64,000 nt of DNA from CAVQZA01 sp963724805 (GCA_963724805.1 CAVRWA010000014.1:1860001-1924000); one strand, 5' to 3'; shown: positions 9,002-19,117, numbered from the stretch's first letter. A program made the numbers and translations. The notes: generated by a model not told the origin, from the letters alone.

Positions 9002-10369
9002 CTAGACGCCGTACGCGTTCAGCAGGTTGAGCCACACCTCGCTGCGCGTCGGGAACGACGGCACCGCGTGGTAGAGGCGCTCGAGCGGGACCTCGCCGAC
9101 CACGGCGATCGTCGCCGCCTGGAGGAAGTCGGCCACCTCAGAGCCGGTGACGGTGGCGCCGACGATCACGCCGCGGTCCTCGTCCACCACCAGCCTGAAG
9201 GTGCCCACGGTGCCGCGGCCGTAGAAGCTGCCGCCCGCGTTCCCCGACGTCTCCTGCTCGACCACGCGCACGCGGATCCCCGCTTCCTGAGCCGAAGCCT
9301 CGGTGTGACCGACGGCGCACACCTGTGGCTCGGTGAAGATCACCCGCGGCGAGTGCAGTCCGTCCGAGACGATCGCGCGCTCCTTGCCGAGGATCGTGTC
9401 CGCCGCGATCCGGCCCTGGTACTTGCCCATGTGCGTGAGCAGCGCCCGCCCGTTGACGTCGCCGATCGCGTACAGCCAGTCGGAGCCGGCGGCGCGGCAG
9501 CGGTCGTCGACGGGGATCGTCTTGCCCGGCTCGAGCCCGACCGTCTCCAGGCCGAAGTCGGCCGTCGGCGGACGGCGGCCGACGGCCACGAGGAGCTCGT
9601 CGCCCGTCGCGCTCCCGCCGCCCTCCAGCTCGACCGTGACACCGTCCGCGTCTCGGCGCACCGCGACCGCCTTCATCCCGACACGCACGTCGACGCCTGC
9701 GTGCTCGAGCGCCTCGGTCACCTGTGCCGAGGCGAAGGGCTCCTCGCGTGCGATCAGCCGCGGGCCGCCCTCGAGCACCGTCACCTGCGAGCCGAACGAG
9801 GAGAACGCCTGCGCCATCTCGACGCCGACCACGCCCCCGCCGAGGATCACGAGCCGGGCGGGGACCTCCTCGGCGACGGTCGCGTTCCGGTTCGTCCAGG
9901 GCGAGGCCTCCGCGAGGCCGGGGATCGGCGGCAGCAGCGGATCGCTGCCGATCGCGACGACGACGGCGGTGCGCGCGACGAGCGCCTCGTCGCCGACGAG
10001 CACGCGGCGCTCGCCGTCGAGCCGCGCCTCGCCGCGCACCACGGCGACGCCGCGGTCCTCGAGCCAGGGAAGCTGCGAGGAGTCGTCGAGCCCGTGGACG
10101 ACCGCGTCGCGGCGGTCGAGCACTGCCCGCACGTCGAGGTCGCCGGTCACCGCCTCGGCCGCGCCCGGGACGCGCCTGACCTCCGCGAGCGCCTCCGCCG
10201 GCCGCAGGAGCGCCTTCGAGGGCATGCAGGCGAAGAACGAGCACTCGCCGCCGACGAGGTACCGCTCGACGATCGCGACCTCGAGCCCGGCCTCGCCGAG
10301 CCGCCCGGCGCAGACCTCGCCCGCCGGGCCGGCGCCGATCACGATCACATCGAAGGTCCGTTCGCTCAT
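9002..10369 (-). CDS. FAD-dependent pyridine nucleotide-disulfide oxidoreductase
   Basis: The 455-residue protein belongs to the dihydrolipoamide dehydrogenase / mercuric reductase group. It shows the FAD-binding VIVIGAGPAG (residues 8-17), the redox-active pair in GGECSFFACMPSKAL (Cys43 and Cys48), the NAD(P)-binding VILGGGVVGVEMAQAF, the second FAD site YAIGDVNG, and the C-terminal HAVPSFPTRSE with the active-site His and Glu. Length fits the family. The ATG at 10369 follows a GGAGAG ribosome site. No dehydrogenase-complex partners or metal-resistance genes are adjacent, so the substrate stays open. Confidence 0.88.
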   Translation of the reverse strand: MSERTFDVIVIGAGPAGEVCAGRLGEAGLEVAIVERYLVGGECSFFACMPSKALLRPAEALAEVRRVPGAAEAVTGDLDVRAVLDRRDAVVHGLDDSSQLPWLEDRGVAVVRGEARLDGERRVLVGDEALVARTAVVVAIGSDPLLPPIPGLAEASPWTNRNATVAEEVPARLVILGGGVVGVEMAQAFSSFGSQVTVLEGGPRLIAREEPFASAQVTEALEHAGVDVRVGMKAVAVRRDADGVTVELEGGGSATGDELLVAVGRRPPTADFGLETVGLEPGKTIPVDDRCRAAGSDWLYAIGDVNGRALLTHMGKYQGRIAADTILGKERAIVSDGLHSPRVIFTEPQVCAVGHTEASAQEAGIRVRVVEQETSGNAGGSFYGRGTVGTFRLVVDEDRGVIVGATVTGSEVADFLQAATIAVVGEVPLERLYHAVPSFPTRSEVWLNLLNAYGV

Positions 10370-10395
10370 CGGGCTCTCCTCTCGGCCGACGCAGA

Positions 10396-10416
10396 GGGCC
10401 GCCCCGGCGGCGGCCC
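10396..10416 (-). terminator. GC-rich hairpin between tRNA-Ser and the flavoprotein gene
   Basis: GGGCCGCC at 10396-10403 pairs with GGCGGCCC at 10409-10416. It sits 9 bases beyond the tRNA 3' end. There is no T-run, so it may act in tRNA processing or as a weak terminator. Confidence 0.4.
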
Positions 10417-10424
10417 CCGGAAAG

Positions 10425-10513
10425 CGGAGAGGGCGGGATTTGAACCCGCGATCCACCTTTCGGCAGATACGCGATTTCCAGTCGCGCTCCTTAGGCCACT
10501 CGGACACCTCTCC
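10425..10513 (-). tRNA. tRNA-Ser(GGA)
   Basis: A complete 89-nt class II tRNA. The acceptor stem GGAGAGG pairs with CCTCTCC, with discriminator G. The D-arm contains GAGTGGCCTAAGG, the anticodon loop reads CTGGAAA with anticodon GGA, and a long variable arm typical of serine is present. The T-arm is GCGGGTTCAAATCCCGC. CCA is not encoded. Confidence 0.95.
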
Positions 10514-10548
10514 GGGCGGGGCGACTCTAGCGCAACCGGCGCCCGTTC

Positions 10549-10944
10549 TCAGGCATCCAGCTCGTACTCCAGCGTCAACCGGTGCGTCCCCTCCTCGTCG
10601 ACTGTGATCGTCCCCTCTCCGCGCAGGCCGCGCAGCTCCCCGGTGCCCGAGCCGGGGACGATCGCGCCGTCCGTCACGGCTCCTTCGGCCGAGACGGTGC
10701 CGCGGTGGTGGAGCACGAACGAGCCGCTGCGTCCGTCGAGACGGCCGGTGATGCGGTCGAGCGCGACGTACACCGCCGTGCCGGTCTCGGTCATCGCGGT
10801 CAGTAGCTCGGCCGTAGCCTCGCCCTCGAGGTCGCCCTCGAACCGTCTCGTGATGTGGATCTTCCCGAGGGCGGTCCCGTCGCGGTCGTCGTAGGTCTCC
10901 GCGTCATAGGTCTCGTTCACGAAGGTTGCGTCTGCACGCTTCAC
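10549..10944 (-). CDS. DUF3224-family protein
   Basis: The 131-residue protein resembles the DUF3224 family of small beta-barrel (allene-oxide-cyclase-like) proteins: GRSGSFVLHHRGTV, IVPGSGTGELRGLRGEG and HRLTLEYELD are typical. The function of the family is not established. The GTG at 10944 is preceded by GGAGGCG and overlaps the sugar-kinase stop by 4 bases, so it is the second gene of that transcript. Confidence 0.75.
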   Translation of the reverse strand: MKRADATFVNETYDAETYDDRDGTALGKIHITRRFEGDLEGEATAELLTAMTETGTAVYVALDRITGRLDGRSGSFVLHHRGTVSAEGAVTDGAIVPGSGTGELRGLRGEGTITVDEEGTHRLTLEYELDA

Positions 10945-11891
10945 ACCGCCTCCATTCGTTCTCGATTGAACCGGTCGAGCTCGGCGAGCGTGGGCGGGGT
11001 CGCGCCCGCGCGCGAGCACTGGAGCGCCCCGACGGCCGCGGCGAGCTCCACCGCTTCCTCCAGCTCGCCGCTCCCGAGGGCGCCGACCGCGTCGGCATCG
11101 AGGCGTCCGCTCGACCAGAGCCACCGGAGGAGCCCGGCGGTGAAGGCGTCGCCGGCTCCGACGGTGTCGACGACGTCCACGGCGGGCGACGCGGCCTCGG
11201 CGCGCGCGACGGCGCTCTTCGCCAGCGCGCCGTCCGCCCCTTGCGTGAGCACCGCGAGCCGGACGCCGCGCGCCAGGATCCCGTCGAGGACGTCCTCCGC
11301 GGGCACGTCCGGGTAGAGCCAGGCCGCGTCGGCGTCGCTCAGCTTGATCACGTGCGCGAAGCCCGCCCAGCGCTCGAAGCGGCGGCGGTACTCGTCCCGG
11401 TCGCCGAACACCGCAGGGCGGACGTTCGGGTCGACCACGATCAGCCGGCGCGGCGACTCCCGCTCGAGCAGAGCCTCGATCGTGGCCGCGGGCGGATCGG
11501 TCGCGAGCGCGAGCGTGCCCGCGCACAGCGCGAGCACTTCGGGCCCGAGTTCGGGCAGGTCGGCGAGCGCGAGATCGGCGTAGGACGTCCCCTCGAGATA
11601 GAACACGAACTCGTGGCCGCCGTCGTCAATCTTCTGGACGACGGAGAGCGTGGTGGGCGCGGGCCCGTGCAGGAGGTAGCGGCCGTCGACGCCGCTCTCG
11701 GCGAGCCGGGCCTCGAGCAGGCCGCCGAAGCGGTCGTGCGAGAGGCGCCCGAGAAAGCCGACGGGAACTCCGAGGCGGCCGAGGGCGACGGCCGAGTTGA
11801 ACGGCCCGCCGCCCGGCAGCGGCCGCAGCACCCCGTCCTCCTCGATCAGGTCGATCAGCGCCTCGCCGACGGTGACGATCACGGCACCCAT
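10941..11891 (-). CDS. PfkB-family carbohydrate kinase (fructokinase-like)
   Basis: The 316-residue kinase shows the N-terminal PfkB signature (GGGPFNSAVALGRLG) and the C-terminal catalytic DTVGAGDAFTAGLL, in which the Asp is the base. Length fits ribokinases and fructokinases. It is divergent from the ABC importer and shares a 68-bp promoter region that holds a LacI-type operator. The likely role is to phosphorylate the sugar brought in by the transporter. The exact substrate cannot be read from sequence; fructokinase is my first guess, because family members opening with VGEALIDLI are often annotated so. Confidence 0.85.
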   Translation of the reverse strand: MGAVIVTVGEALIDLIEEDGVLRPLPGGGPFNSAVALGRLGVPVGFLGRLSHDRFGGLLEARLAESGVDGRYLLHGPAPTTLSVVQKIDDGGHEFVFYLEGTSYADLALADLPELGPEVLALCAGTLALATDPPAATIEALLERESPRRLIVVDPNVRPAVFGDRDEYRRRFERWAGFAHVIKLSDADAAWLYPDVPAEDVLDGILARGVRLAVLTQGADGALAKSAVARAEAASPAVDVVDTVGAGDAFTAGLLRWLWSSGRLDADAVGALGSGELEEAVELAAAVGALQCSRAGATPPTLAELDRFNRERMEAV

Positions 11892-11892
11892 C

Positions 11893-11922
11893 TTGACAGA
11901 GGCGGAGCAAGGGGTTCATACT
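11893..11922 (+). promoter_or_regulatory. Promoter of the sugar importer operon
   Basis: TTGACA at 11893-11898 and CATACT at 11917-11922, separated by 18 bases (or TCATAC with 17), resemble a sigma-70-type promoter. It lies 40-70 bases before the ABC ATPase start. Confidence 0.55.
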
Positions 11923-11935
11923 GGGCGAGCGGAAA

Positions 11936-11949
11936 TGACAACGATGTCT
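11936..11949. promoter_or_regulatory. LacI-family operator 1
   Basis: TGACAACGATGTCT is a near-palindrome around a central CG, the usual LacI-family geometry. It sits just after the predicted -10 of the importer promoter, where binding would block transcription. The same core recurs at 12742-12755. Confidence 0.6.
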
Positions 11950-11959
11950 TTCTGACGAA

Positions 11960-12727
<768 letters not shown>

Positions 12728-12741
12728 GCGGCCGGGGCGGA

Positions 12742-12755
12742 TGACAACGATGTCA
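12742..12755. promoter_or_regulatory. LacI-family operator 2
   Basis: TGACAACGATGTCA shares 13 of 14 bases with operator 1 and overlaps the possible starts of the LacI-type gene. It suggests autorepression or a roadblock within the operon. Confidence 0.55.
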
Positions 12756-13760
12756 GTCAACCCGGCCCGCCCCACGATGACCGACGTCGCCGACGCGGCC
12801 GGCGTCAGCCTCAAGACGGTCTCGCGTGTAGTCAACGGCGAGCCGGGGGTCCGCCCGGAGACCGCCGCCGCCGTGAACGAGGCGATCGCTCACCTCGGCT
12901 TCCGCCGCAACTACATCGCGCGGGCGCTCCGGCCCGGCCAGCGCTCGCACATGCTCGGTCTCGTGATCGAGGACGTGTCCAACCCCTTCTACTCTGCGAT
13001 CTTTCGGGGCGTCGAGGAGATCGTCCGAAGCGCCGGCTACCTGGTGATCACCGCGAGCTCGGACGAGGACCCCGAGCTCGAGCAGGCGCTCGTCCGCGTC
13101 TTCTGCGAGCGGCGGGTCGAGGGCCTGCTCGTCGTGCCCGCAGCCGACGACCATCGGTACCTCCTGCCCGACCTGCGCGCCGGGACGCAGATCGTCTTCG
13201 TCGACCGGCCGCCGGAGATGATCGAGGCCGACGCCGTGCTGCTCGACAACGTGGGCGGCGCACGCAGCGCCGTCCGCCACCTGCTCGGGCTCGGGCACCG
13301 CCGGATCGCGATGCTCGGCGACGAAGGGCGCATCTTCACGGCCGGCGAGCGCCTTCGCGGCTATCGCGACGAGATGGCGGCCGCCGGGCACGACGTCGAC
13401 CCGTCCATGGTCCATCTCGGCGCCCACGACGCCGATGCCGCCGAGGCGGCGACCCGCGAGCTCCTGGCACTCGCAGACCCGCCGACAGCGATCTTCGCCG
13501 CGAACAACCGGATCACCGTGGGCGCGATTCGCGTGCTCTGGCAGAACGGCTTCCGGACGGCTCTCGTCGGCTTCGACGACTTCGAGCTCGCAGAGTCCCT
13601 CGCGGTGCCGGCCACGGTGGTCGCCTACGACGCGGCCGAGCTCGGCCGCGAGGCCGCCAGGCTGCTCCTGCTGCGGCTGGCCGGGGACACCGGCCCGCCT
13701 CGGCGGGTCGTCCTGCCGACGTGGCTGATCGAGCGCGGGTCGGGGGAGGTGCGGTCGTGA
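12750..13760 (+). CDS. LacI-family transcriptional regulator
   Basis: The protein is about 336 residues. The N-terminal HTH reads MTDVADAAGVSLKTVSRVVN with hinge helix text RNYIARALRPGQ. The rest is the periplasmic-binding-protein-like effector domain (HMLGLVIEDVSNPFYSAIFR, LVGFDDFELAESL). It should repress the importer and kinase until the sugar or its phosphate binds. The ATG at 12741 touches the GGGGCGG ribosome site with no spacer, so I prefer 12750; 12777 is also possible. It ends with a 4-base overlap into the next gene. Confidence 0.88.
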   Translation: MSVNPARPTMTDVADAAGVSLKTVSRVVNGEPGVRPETAAAVNEAIAHLGFRRNYIARALRPGQRSHMLGLVIEDVSNPFYSAIFRGVEEIVRSAGYLVITASSDEDPELEQALVRVFCERRVEGLLVVPAADDHRYLLPDLRAGTQIVFVDRPPEMIEADAVLLDNVGGARSAVRHLLGLGHRRIAMLGDEGRIFTAGERLRGYRDEMAAAGHDVDPSMVHLGAHDADAAEAATRELLALADPPTAIFAANNRITVGAIRVLWQNGFRTALVGFDDFELAESLAVPATVVAYDAAELGREAARLLLLRLAGDTGPPRRVVLPTWLIERGSGEVRS

Positions 13761-14779
13761 AGCCGATCCGGCTGGGTGCCAACCAGCTCCATCACTTCTA
13801 CCGGGGCGGCGAGCGGATTGCGCGCTTCCGGGGCATCCCGTCGGAGGACGCCTACGCGCCGGAGGACTGGATCGGCTCGACGACCGAGCGCTTCGGCGAG
13901 GATCGGCGCGGGCTCACGGTGCTCGCGGACGGCGGCACGCTCCGCGACGCGATCACCGTACGTCCCGAGCCTTTCCTCGGCTCGGCACACGTGAATCGAT
14001 TCGGGCCCGACCCGTCGCTGCTCGTCAAGCTCCTCGACGCGGGGCAGCGGCTTCCCGTCCACTGCCACCCGGACCGTGCGTTCGCACACGAGCACCTCGG
14101 GCTCGCCACCGGCAAGACCGAGACCTGGCTGATCGTCGAGTCGGAAGACGCGTCCGTGCACCTCGGCTTTCGGGAGGATGTGGACGCCGACGTCGTCGCC
14201 GGTTGGGTCGAGCGCCAGGACTGCGACGGGATGCTTGGAGCTCTCCACGAGCTGCCGGTCGCGCCTGGCGACAGGGTCTACGTGCCCGCCGGCCTGCCGC
14301 ACGCGATCGGCGCGGGCATCCTCCTCGTCGAGCTCCAGGAGCCGGCCGATCTGTCCGTGCTGCTCGAGTACGCCGGGTTCCAGATCGACGGGCCCCGCGA
14401 CGGGCACCTCGGCCTCGGCTACGACGTCGCGCTGCGCTGCCTCGACCGCAGCGCGCTGGATCCCGGCGAGCTCGCGCACCTGAAGGCCGCCGCTGACGAC
14501 CTGCCCGAGGCGCGCCCGGGCGTGACGACGCTGCTTCCGCCCGAGTCGGACGCGTTCTTCCGCGCCGAGCGGCTGCGCCCGAGTCCGGCCGCCGCGCTGG
14601 AGCCGGGGTTCTCGATCCTCGTCGCCGTCGCAGGCCGGGGCCGGCTCGAGACCGAGCGGGGCGGCGAGGTCGACCTCGCACGCGGCGACACCGTTCTGGT
14701 GCCGTACGCCGCAGGCGGAGCCGAGCTCACCGGCGAGATCGACGTGCTGCGCTGTCTACCCCCGGACCCGGAGGCGTGA
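13757..14779 (+). CDS. Class I mannose-6-phosphate isomerase-like protein
   Basis: The 340-residue cupin enzyme is expected to interconvert aldose and ketose phosphates such as mannose 6-phosphate and fructose 6-phosphate. Zinc-site text is seen in LPVHCHPDRAFAHEHLG and KTETWLIVE, and the second cupin contributes VYVPAGLPHAIG. Length is a little short of the classical 390 but matches shorter actinobacterial members. The GTG start overlaps the LacI stop (GTGA). The permease start overlaps its own stop. Its place in the operon suggests that it moves the imported sugar toward glycolysis. Confidence 0.78.
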   Translation: MKPIRLGANQLHHFYRGGERIARFRGIPSEDAYAPEDWIGSTTERFGEDRRGLTVLADGGTLRDAITVRPEPFLGSAHVNRFGPDPSLLVKLLDAGQRLPVHCHPDRAFAHEHLGLATGKTETWLIVESEDASVHLGFREDVDADVVAGWVERQDCDGMLGALHELPVAPGDRVYVPAGLPHAIGAGILLVELQEPADLSVLLEYAGFQIDGPRDGHLGLGYDVALRCLDRSALDPGELAHLKAAADDLPEARPGVTTLLPPESDAFFRAERLRPSPAAALEPGFSILVAVAGRGRLETERGGEVDLARGDTVLVPYAAGGAELTGEIDVLRCLPPDPEA

Positions 14780-15855
14780 CGGTGGCCGTGACCGAGGATT
14801 CGACCACCGCCGGCCAGGCCCCGCAGGCGCCGGAGCCCAGGCACGCTTCGACCCGTGACCGCGTCCTCGGCGCGCTCGGCCGCTCGTGGCTCTTCTTCTT
14901 CCTGATCGGGCTGCTCGGCTTCTTCTGGCTCACGACGCCCCCGGGCACCTTCCTCACGTGGAGCAACCTGGAGCAGATCGCTCTCAGCACCTCGGAGGTG
15001 ATCCTGCTCGCGATCGGCGAGACGTTCGTGATCGTCACGGCGGGGATCGACCTCTCGATCGGTGGGATCCTGTTCTTCTCGGCCGTCTGCGGGGGCGAAG
15101 TGATGCTCCACCTGTCCGGGACGAGCGCCCAGACGATCAACGGCGAGTACCCGCACGCCGCGTATGCAGTCCCGATCGGGATCGTCGTATGTATCGCCGC
15201 GGGCACCCTCTGGGGGTTCATCAACGGGATGCTGATCACGCGGCTGCGGCTGCCGCCGTTCATCGTCACCCTCGGCACGCTCGCGATCACGCTCGGGCTC
15301 GGCGACCTGATCGACGGAGGCTCGTACCTGCCGGCGCCCGTGCCGCCGGATCTCTCGGAGCGCTTCGGCAGCGGCAAGATCTTCGGCTTCTACGCCCCGA
15401 TCTACGTGGCCGCGGTGTTCCTGCTGATCGCGCACCTGTTCTTCCGCTACGCCCGGTTCGGCCGCTACACGGCGGCGGTCGGCTCGAACGAGGAAGGCAC
15501 ACGCCGCACCGGCATCAACGTCAATCGCCACATCGTCAAGGTCTACGCGCTCGCCGGTTTCTGCGCTGGCGTCGCGGCAGTGCTCGACCTGGCGATCTAT
15601 ACGAACACGACGTCCGTCTCGCACCAGACCGACAACCTCAATGCGATCGCTGCCGTCGTGATCGGCGGTACGAGCCTGTTCGGAGGCGTCGGCACGATCA
15701 TCGGCAGCGCGATCGGTGCCTTCATCCCGACCGTTCTCCAGAACGGCCTCGTGATCAAGGACGTCTCTCCCTTCTGGCAGGAAGTCGTCGTCGGAGCGAC
15801 CATCATCCTCGCCGTCTACCTCGACCAGCTGCGCCGGCGGCGCGGCAACAACTGA
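14776..15855 (+). CDS. Sugar ABC transporter permease (CUT2 type)
   Basis: The 359-residue protein has about eight to ten hydrophobic segments and the branched-chain/ribose permease fold. Diagnostic stretches are ETFVIVTAGIDLSIGGILFF, FIVTLGTLAITLGLGDLIDG and AVVIGGTSLFGGVGTIIGSA. The first 35 residues are a charged, Pro/Ala-rich cytoplasmic tail. It starts at GTG 14776, overlapping the isomerase stop by 4 bases. It partners the ATPase at 11960 and the binding protein at 15918. Confidence 0.92.
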   Translation: MTVAVTEDSTTAGQAPQAPEPRHASTRDRVLGALGRSWLFFFLIGLLGFFWLTTPPGTFLTWSNLEQIALSTSEVILLAIGETFVIVTAGIDLSIGGILFFSAVCGGEVMLHLSGTSAQTINGEYPHAAYAVPIGIVVCIAAGTLWGFINGMLITRLRLPPFIVTLGTLAITLGLGDLIDGGSYLPAPVPPDLSERFGSGKIFGFYAPIYVAAVFLLIAHLFFRYARFGRYTAAVGSNEEGTRRTGINVNRHIVKVYALAGFCAGVAAVLDLAIYTNTTSVSHQTDNLNAIAAVVIGGTSLFGGVGTIIGSAIGAFIPTVLQNGLVIKDVSPFWQEVVVGATIILAVYLDQLRRRRGNN

Positions 15856-15917
15856 GAGGGGGTGCCGCCCGCCCGACCGTGTTTCGCAACCGCACACCGT
15901 GAGAGGAGAAGTGCACC

Positions 15918-16910
15918 ATGTCACGCCGCTTGATCGTCCTGTTCGTCGCGTTGACCGTCGCCGTCGCGGCTCTTGCCTCGACCGTGGCCCTCGGCGCGGA
16001 CAGCGCCAAGGCGCCGACGGCACAGAAGGCGAACTACACCATCTATCTCGTCGCCGGAATCGCCTCCGACGCCTTCTACCTGACCATGAACAAGGGGGCC
16101 CAGGCCGAGGCGAAGAAGCTCGGCAACGTCAAGGTCGTGTTCACGGGGTCGCCCGCGGCGTTCTCGCCGAACACGCAGATCCCGTACCTCAACGGCGCGA
16201 TCGCGCGCAAGCCGGACGCGATCCTGATCGCACCCACTGACAAGACGGCCCTGATCGCGCCGATCCAGCGGGCCATCAACGCCGGCATCCCGGTGGCCAC
16301 GGTCGACACGTTCATCACCAAGCCGATCGCGTTCACCAACATCTCGACCGACAACCTCGCCGGCGGGAGGGCCGCAGCCGACGCGCTCGTCAAGGCGATC
16401 GGCGGCTCGGGTGACGTCGCTTCGATCAGCGTCAACCCGGGCATCAGCACGACCGACCAGCGTGCGCAGGGCTTCGCCCAGGAGCTGAAGAAGTACCCGA
16501 AGGTCCATTACCTGGGCATCCAGTACTGCAACGACGACCAGACGAAGGCGTCCAACCAGACGTCGGCGCTCATCGCGGCGCACCCGAACCTGAAGGGCAT
16601 CTTCGCGATGAACGTCGTCTCCGGGAACGGCGTCACGCAGGCCGTGAAGGCCAAGGGCAAGTCGGGCGTCATCAAGCTCGTCGAGTTCGACGCAGGCCCG
16701 CCCCAGGTGCAGGCCCTCAAGGCCGGCACCATCGACGCGCTCATCGCCCAGTTTCCGTACGGGATCGGCCAGCAGGGCGTCTTCCAGGCATACCAGTACC
16801 TGACCGGGCACAAGGCCGGGATCGCGAAGCACTACGGCACAGGGTCGGCCACCATCACCCGGGCCAACGTCAACAATCCCGCATACAAGAAGTACCTCTA
16901 CACGCCGTGA
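15918..16910 (+). CDS. Sugar ABC transporter substrate-binding protein
   Basis: The 330-residue protein has a Sec signal peptide (IVLFVALTVAVAALASTVAL) without a lipobox Cys. It is a type I periplasmic-binding fold of the ribose-binding kind: TIYLVAGIASDAFYLTMNKG, DAILIAPTDKTALIAPIQRA, VATVDTFI and LVEFDAGPPQVQALKAGTID. The ribosome site GAGAGGAG lies upstream of the ATG. It delivers sugar to the permease encoded just before it. Absence of a lipobox is unusual for a Gram-positive-type cell; another anchor, or a second membrane, would be needed to retain it. Confidence 0.9.
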   Translation: MSRRLIVLFVALTVAVAALASTVALGADSAKAPTAQKANYTIYLVAGIASDAFYLTMNKGAQAEAKKLGNVKVVFTGSPAAFSPNTQIPYLNGAIARKPDAILIAPTDKTALIAPIQRAINAGIPVATVDTFITKPIAFTNISTDNLAGGRAAADALVKAIGGSGDVASISVNPGISTTDQRAQGFAQELKKYPKVHYLGIQYCNDDQTKASNQTSALIAAHPNLKGIFAMNVVSGNGVTQAVKAKGKSGVIKLVEFDAGPPQVQALKAGTIDALIAQFPYGIGQQGVFQAYQYLTGHKAGIAKHYGTGSATITRANVNNPAYKKYLYTP

Positions 16911-17001
16911 ATCGGCTGCAGGACGACCGGTGGGCGCCGCCTCGCGACGCTCACCGCGTCCTGCCGACGAGACTCCGTGCCACTGGCTCTAGAGTAGTCG
17001 C

Positions 17002-17821
17002 GTGGGCCCGCGCCTGAATCGCCTGTTCGCCGCGGACGGCCGCTGTTTCGACGTCGCCGTCGACCACGGCTTCTTCGGCGAGGGGCGGTTTCTCGCCGGG
17101 ATCGAGGACGCGGGCGCGGCGATCGCGACGCTGGTTGATGCGGCGCCCGACGCGATCCAGCTCTCGCCCGGGCTCGCGCCGCTGCTCCAGCGGATCCCCG
17201 GCCCGAAGCCGGCGCTCGTGATGCGCACCGACGTCGCCAACGTCTACGGCCGCGAGCTGCCGCGCCACATCTTCAGCGAGCTCGTGCCCGGCGCCGTGGA
17301 GCGCGCGCTCCGCCTCGATGCGGCCTGCGTCGTCGTCAATCTCCTCGCGCTCCCCGATCAGCCCGAGCTGCTCGCGATGTGCATCCGGAACGTCGCGGCC
17401 CTGCGCGCCGCCTGCGACCCCGTCGGGATGCCGTTGATGGTGGAGCCGCTCGCGATGCGGCTGGGCGGCGAGGGCTACGGCGTCGACGGCGACGTCGAGA
17501 AGATCGTTCCCGCTCGTGCGGCAGGCGGCAGAGCTCGGCGCCGACGTGATCAAGGCCGACCCGACAGACGACCTCGGCGACTACGGACGCGTGATCGAGG
17601 CCGCGTGCGGCGCGCCGGTGCTGACGCGCGGCGGCGGCCGCGCCCCCGACGACGAGCTCCTGCGCCGCACGGAGCGCCTCATGGGAGCGGGCGCCGCGGG
17701 GATCGTCTACGGCCGCAACGTGATCCAGCACGAGCGCCCGGCGGCGATGACGGGCGCGCTGATGGCGATCGTCCACGATCGCGTGCCCGCCTCCGACGCG
17801 CTCGCGCTTCTCGCTTCGTGA
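17002..17821 (+). CDS. DhnA/LacD-type class I aldolase, one frameshift
   Basis: Two frames join into one aldolase of about 270 residues. Frame one gives FDVAVDHGFFGEG and VMRTDVANVYG; after about 17507 the reading moves one base to RQAAELGADVIKADPTDDLG and GAGAAGIVYGRN. The Lys in VIKAD is the likely Schiff-base residue, and GIVYGRN is the family's phosphate-binding end. The shift lies at GTTCCCGCTC, where one C fewer restores VPLVRQAAELG, so a homopolymer error is likely. The GTG start at 17002 and the TGA at 17819-17821 overlap the next gene. It probably cleaves the phosphorylated catabolite of the imported sugar. Confidence 0.75.
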
Positions 17822-18969
17822 GCGAACGGGTCGTCGGCGTCGGCATCGTCGGCGGCGGCCTGATGGGCCGGGAGCTCGCGAGCGCGGCGGCGCGCTGGAT
17901 CCATCTCGCCGAGCTCGGCGTCCGGCCCGAGATCGTGTCCGTCTGCGACACGAGCCCCGACGTGCTCGCGTGGTACGAGCGCCTCGAGCCTACGCCGCGG
18001 CGCGTCGCCGACTACCACGACCTGCTCGACGACGACCGCGTCGAGGTCGTCTACTGTGCCGTCCCGCACCACCTGCACGAGGAGGTCGTCATCGCGGCGC
18101 TTCGCGCCGGGAAGCATCTCCTCGGCGAGAAGCCCTTCGGGATCGATCTCGCCGCGAACGACGCGATCAACGCCGAGCTTGCGCTGCACCCGGAGCTGCT
18201 CGTCCGCTGCTCGTCGGAGCTGCCCTTCTACCCGGGCGGCCAGGAGGTCGCGAAGTGGATCCGGGAACGGCGCTACGGCTGCGTGATCGACGTGCGCTCG
18301 CTGTTCCTGCACTCGTCCGACCTGGACCCGGGCAAGCCGATCAACTGGAAGCGGATCGCGCGCTTCAACGGCGAGTACGGCTGCATGGGCGACCTCGGAA
18401 TGCACGCGCTCCACCTGCCGCTGCGCGCCGGGTGGGCGCCGCGCGACGTGCGCGCAGTCCTCAGCAACGTCGTTCCGGAGCGATCTGACGGGACGGGCGG
18501 GACGGTGCCGTGCGACACCTGGGACAACGCGGTGCTGCTCTGCGACGTGGAGAGCGCCGACGGCTCGTTCCCGCTCCGGATCGAGACGAAGCGGATCGCG
18601 CCCGGCGAGACGAACACCTGGGTGATCGAGATCGACGGCACGGCAGGCTCGATCGCGTACACCACGAAGCAGCCGAAGACCCTGCGCGTGATGGACTACT
18701 CGCCGGGCGGCTCGCAGGCGTGGCAGACGAGCGACCTCGGCTCGGTCTCGGCGTACCCGACGATCACCGGCGCGATCTTCGAGTTCGGCTTCTCCGACGC
18801 GATCCTCCAGATGTGGGCCGCGTACCTCGACGAGCTGGAGCACGGCGTCGACGGGATGCGCCAGCCGTTCCGGTGCGCGACTCCCGAGGAGGCCGCGGCC
18901 ACGCACCGGCTCTTCACCGCCGCGCTCGAGTCGCAGCGCACGGGGTCGGTCATACGGGTCGAGCGCTGA
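17818..18969 (+). CDS. Gfo/Idh/MocA-family oxidoreductase
   Basis: The 383-residue NAD(P)-dependent dehydrogenase has the Rossmann start VGIVGGGLMGRELASAA (residues about 7-23), the family EKP motif in HLLGEKPFGIDL, and C-terminal beta-sheet domain text CMGDLGMHALHLPLRAGWAP. Such enzymes oxidise sugars, inositols or sugar acids. The GTG at 17818 overlaps the aldolase stop, which ties it to the catabolic operon. The substrate is unknown. Confidence 0.85.
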   Translation: MSERVVGVGIVGGGLMGRELASAAARWIHLAELGVRPEIVSVCDTSPDVLAWYERLEPTPRRVADYHDLLDDDRVEVVYCAVPHHLHEEVVIAALRAGKHLLGEKPFGIDLAANDAINAELALHPELLVRCSSELPFYPGGQEVAKWIRERRYGCVIDVRSLFLHSSDLDPGKPINWKRIARFNGEYGCMGDLGMHALHLPLRAGWAPRDVRAVLSNVVPERSDGTGGTVPCDTWDNAVLLCDVESADGSFPLRIETKRIAPGETNTWVIEIDGTAGSIAYTTKQPKTLRVMDYSPGGSQAWQTSDLGSVSAYPTITGAIFEFGFSDAILQMWAAYLDELEHGVDGMRQPFRCATPEEAAATHRLFTAALESQRTGSVIRVER

Positions 18970-19117
18970 CAGCTCCGGAAACCAAACCCCGCGTCACTAC
19001 GTAGGTACCCGCGCGACCGAAGATGGGTAGCCGACGCCGATGACGGCGAGGCGGCGCTGCCATACCTTCGACGAGCCCGCACGAAACGGTCGTGCGATCC
19101 AAACGAGGAGATCATTC

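Noticed and set aside
10370..10507. A 46-residue N-terminal extension of the flavoprotein
   Set aside because: The extension is a translation of the tRNA-Ser gene. The ATG at 10369 has a ribosome site and starts the FAD-binding domain.
17002..18969. Aldolase-dehydrogenase fusion protein
   Set aside because: One frame spans both, but the middle 100 residues in that frame are Arg-rich shadow text. The true aldolase C-terminus is in the next frame and ends at its own stop.
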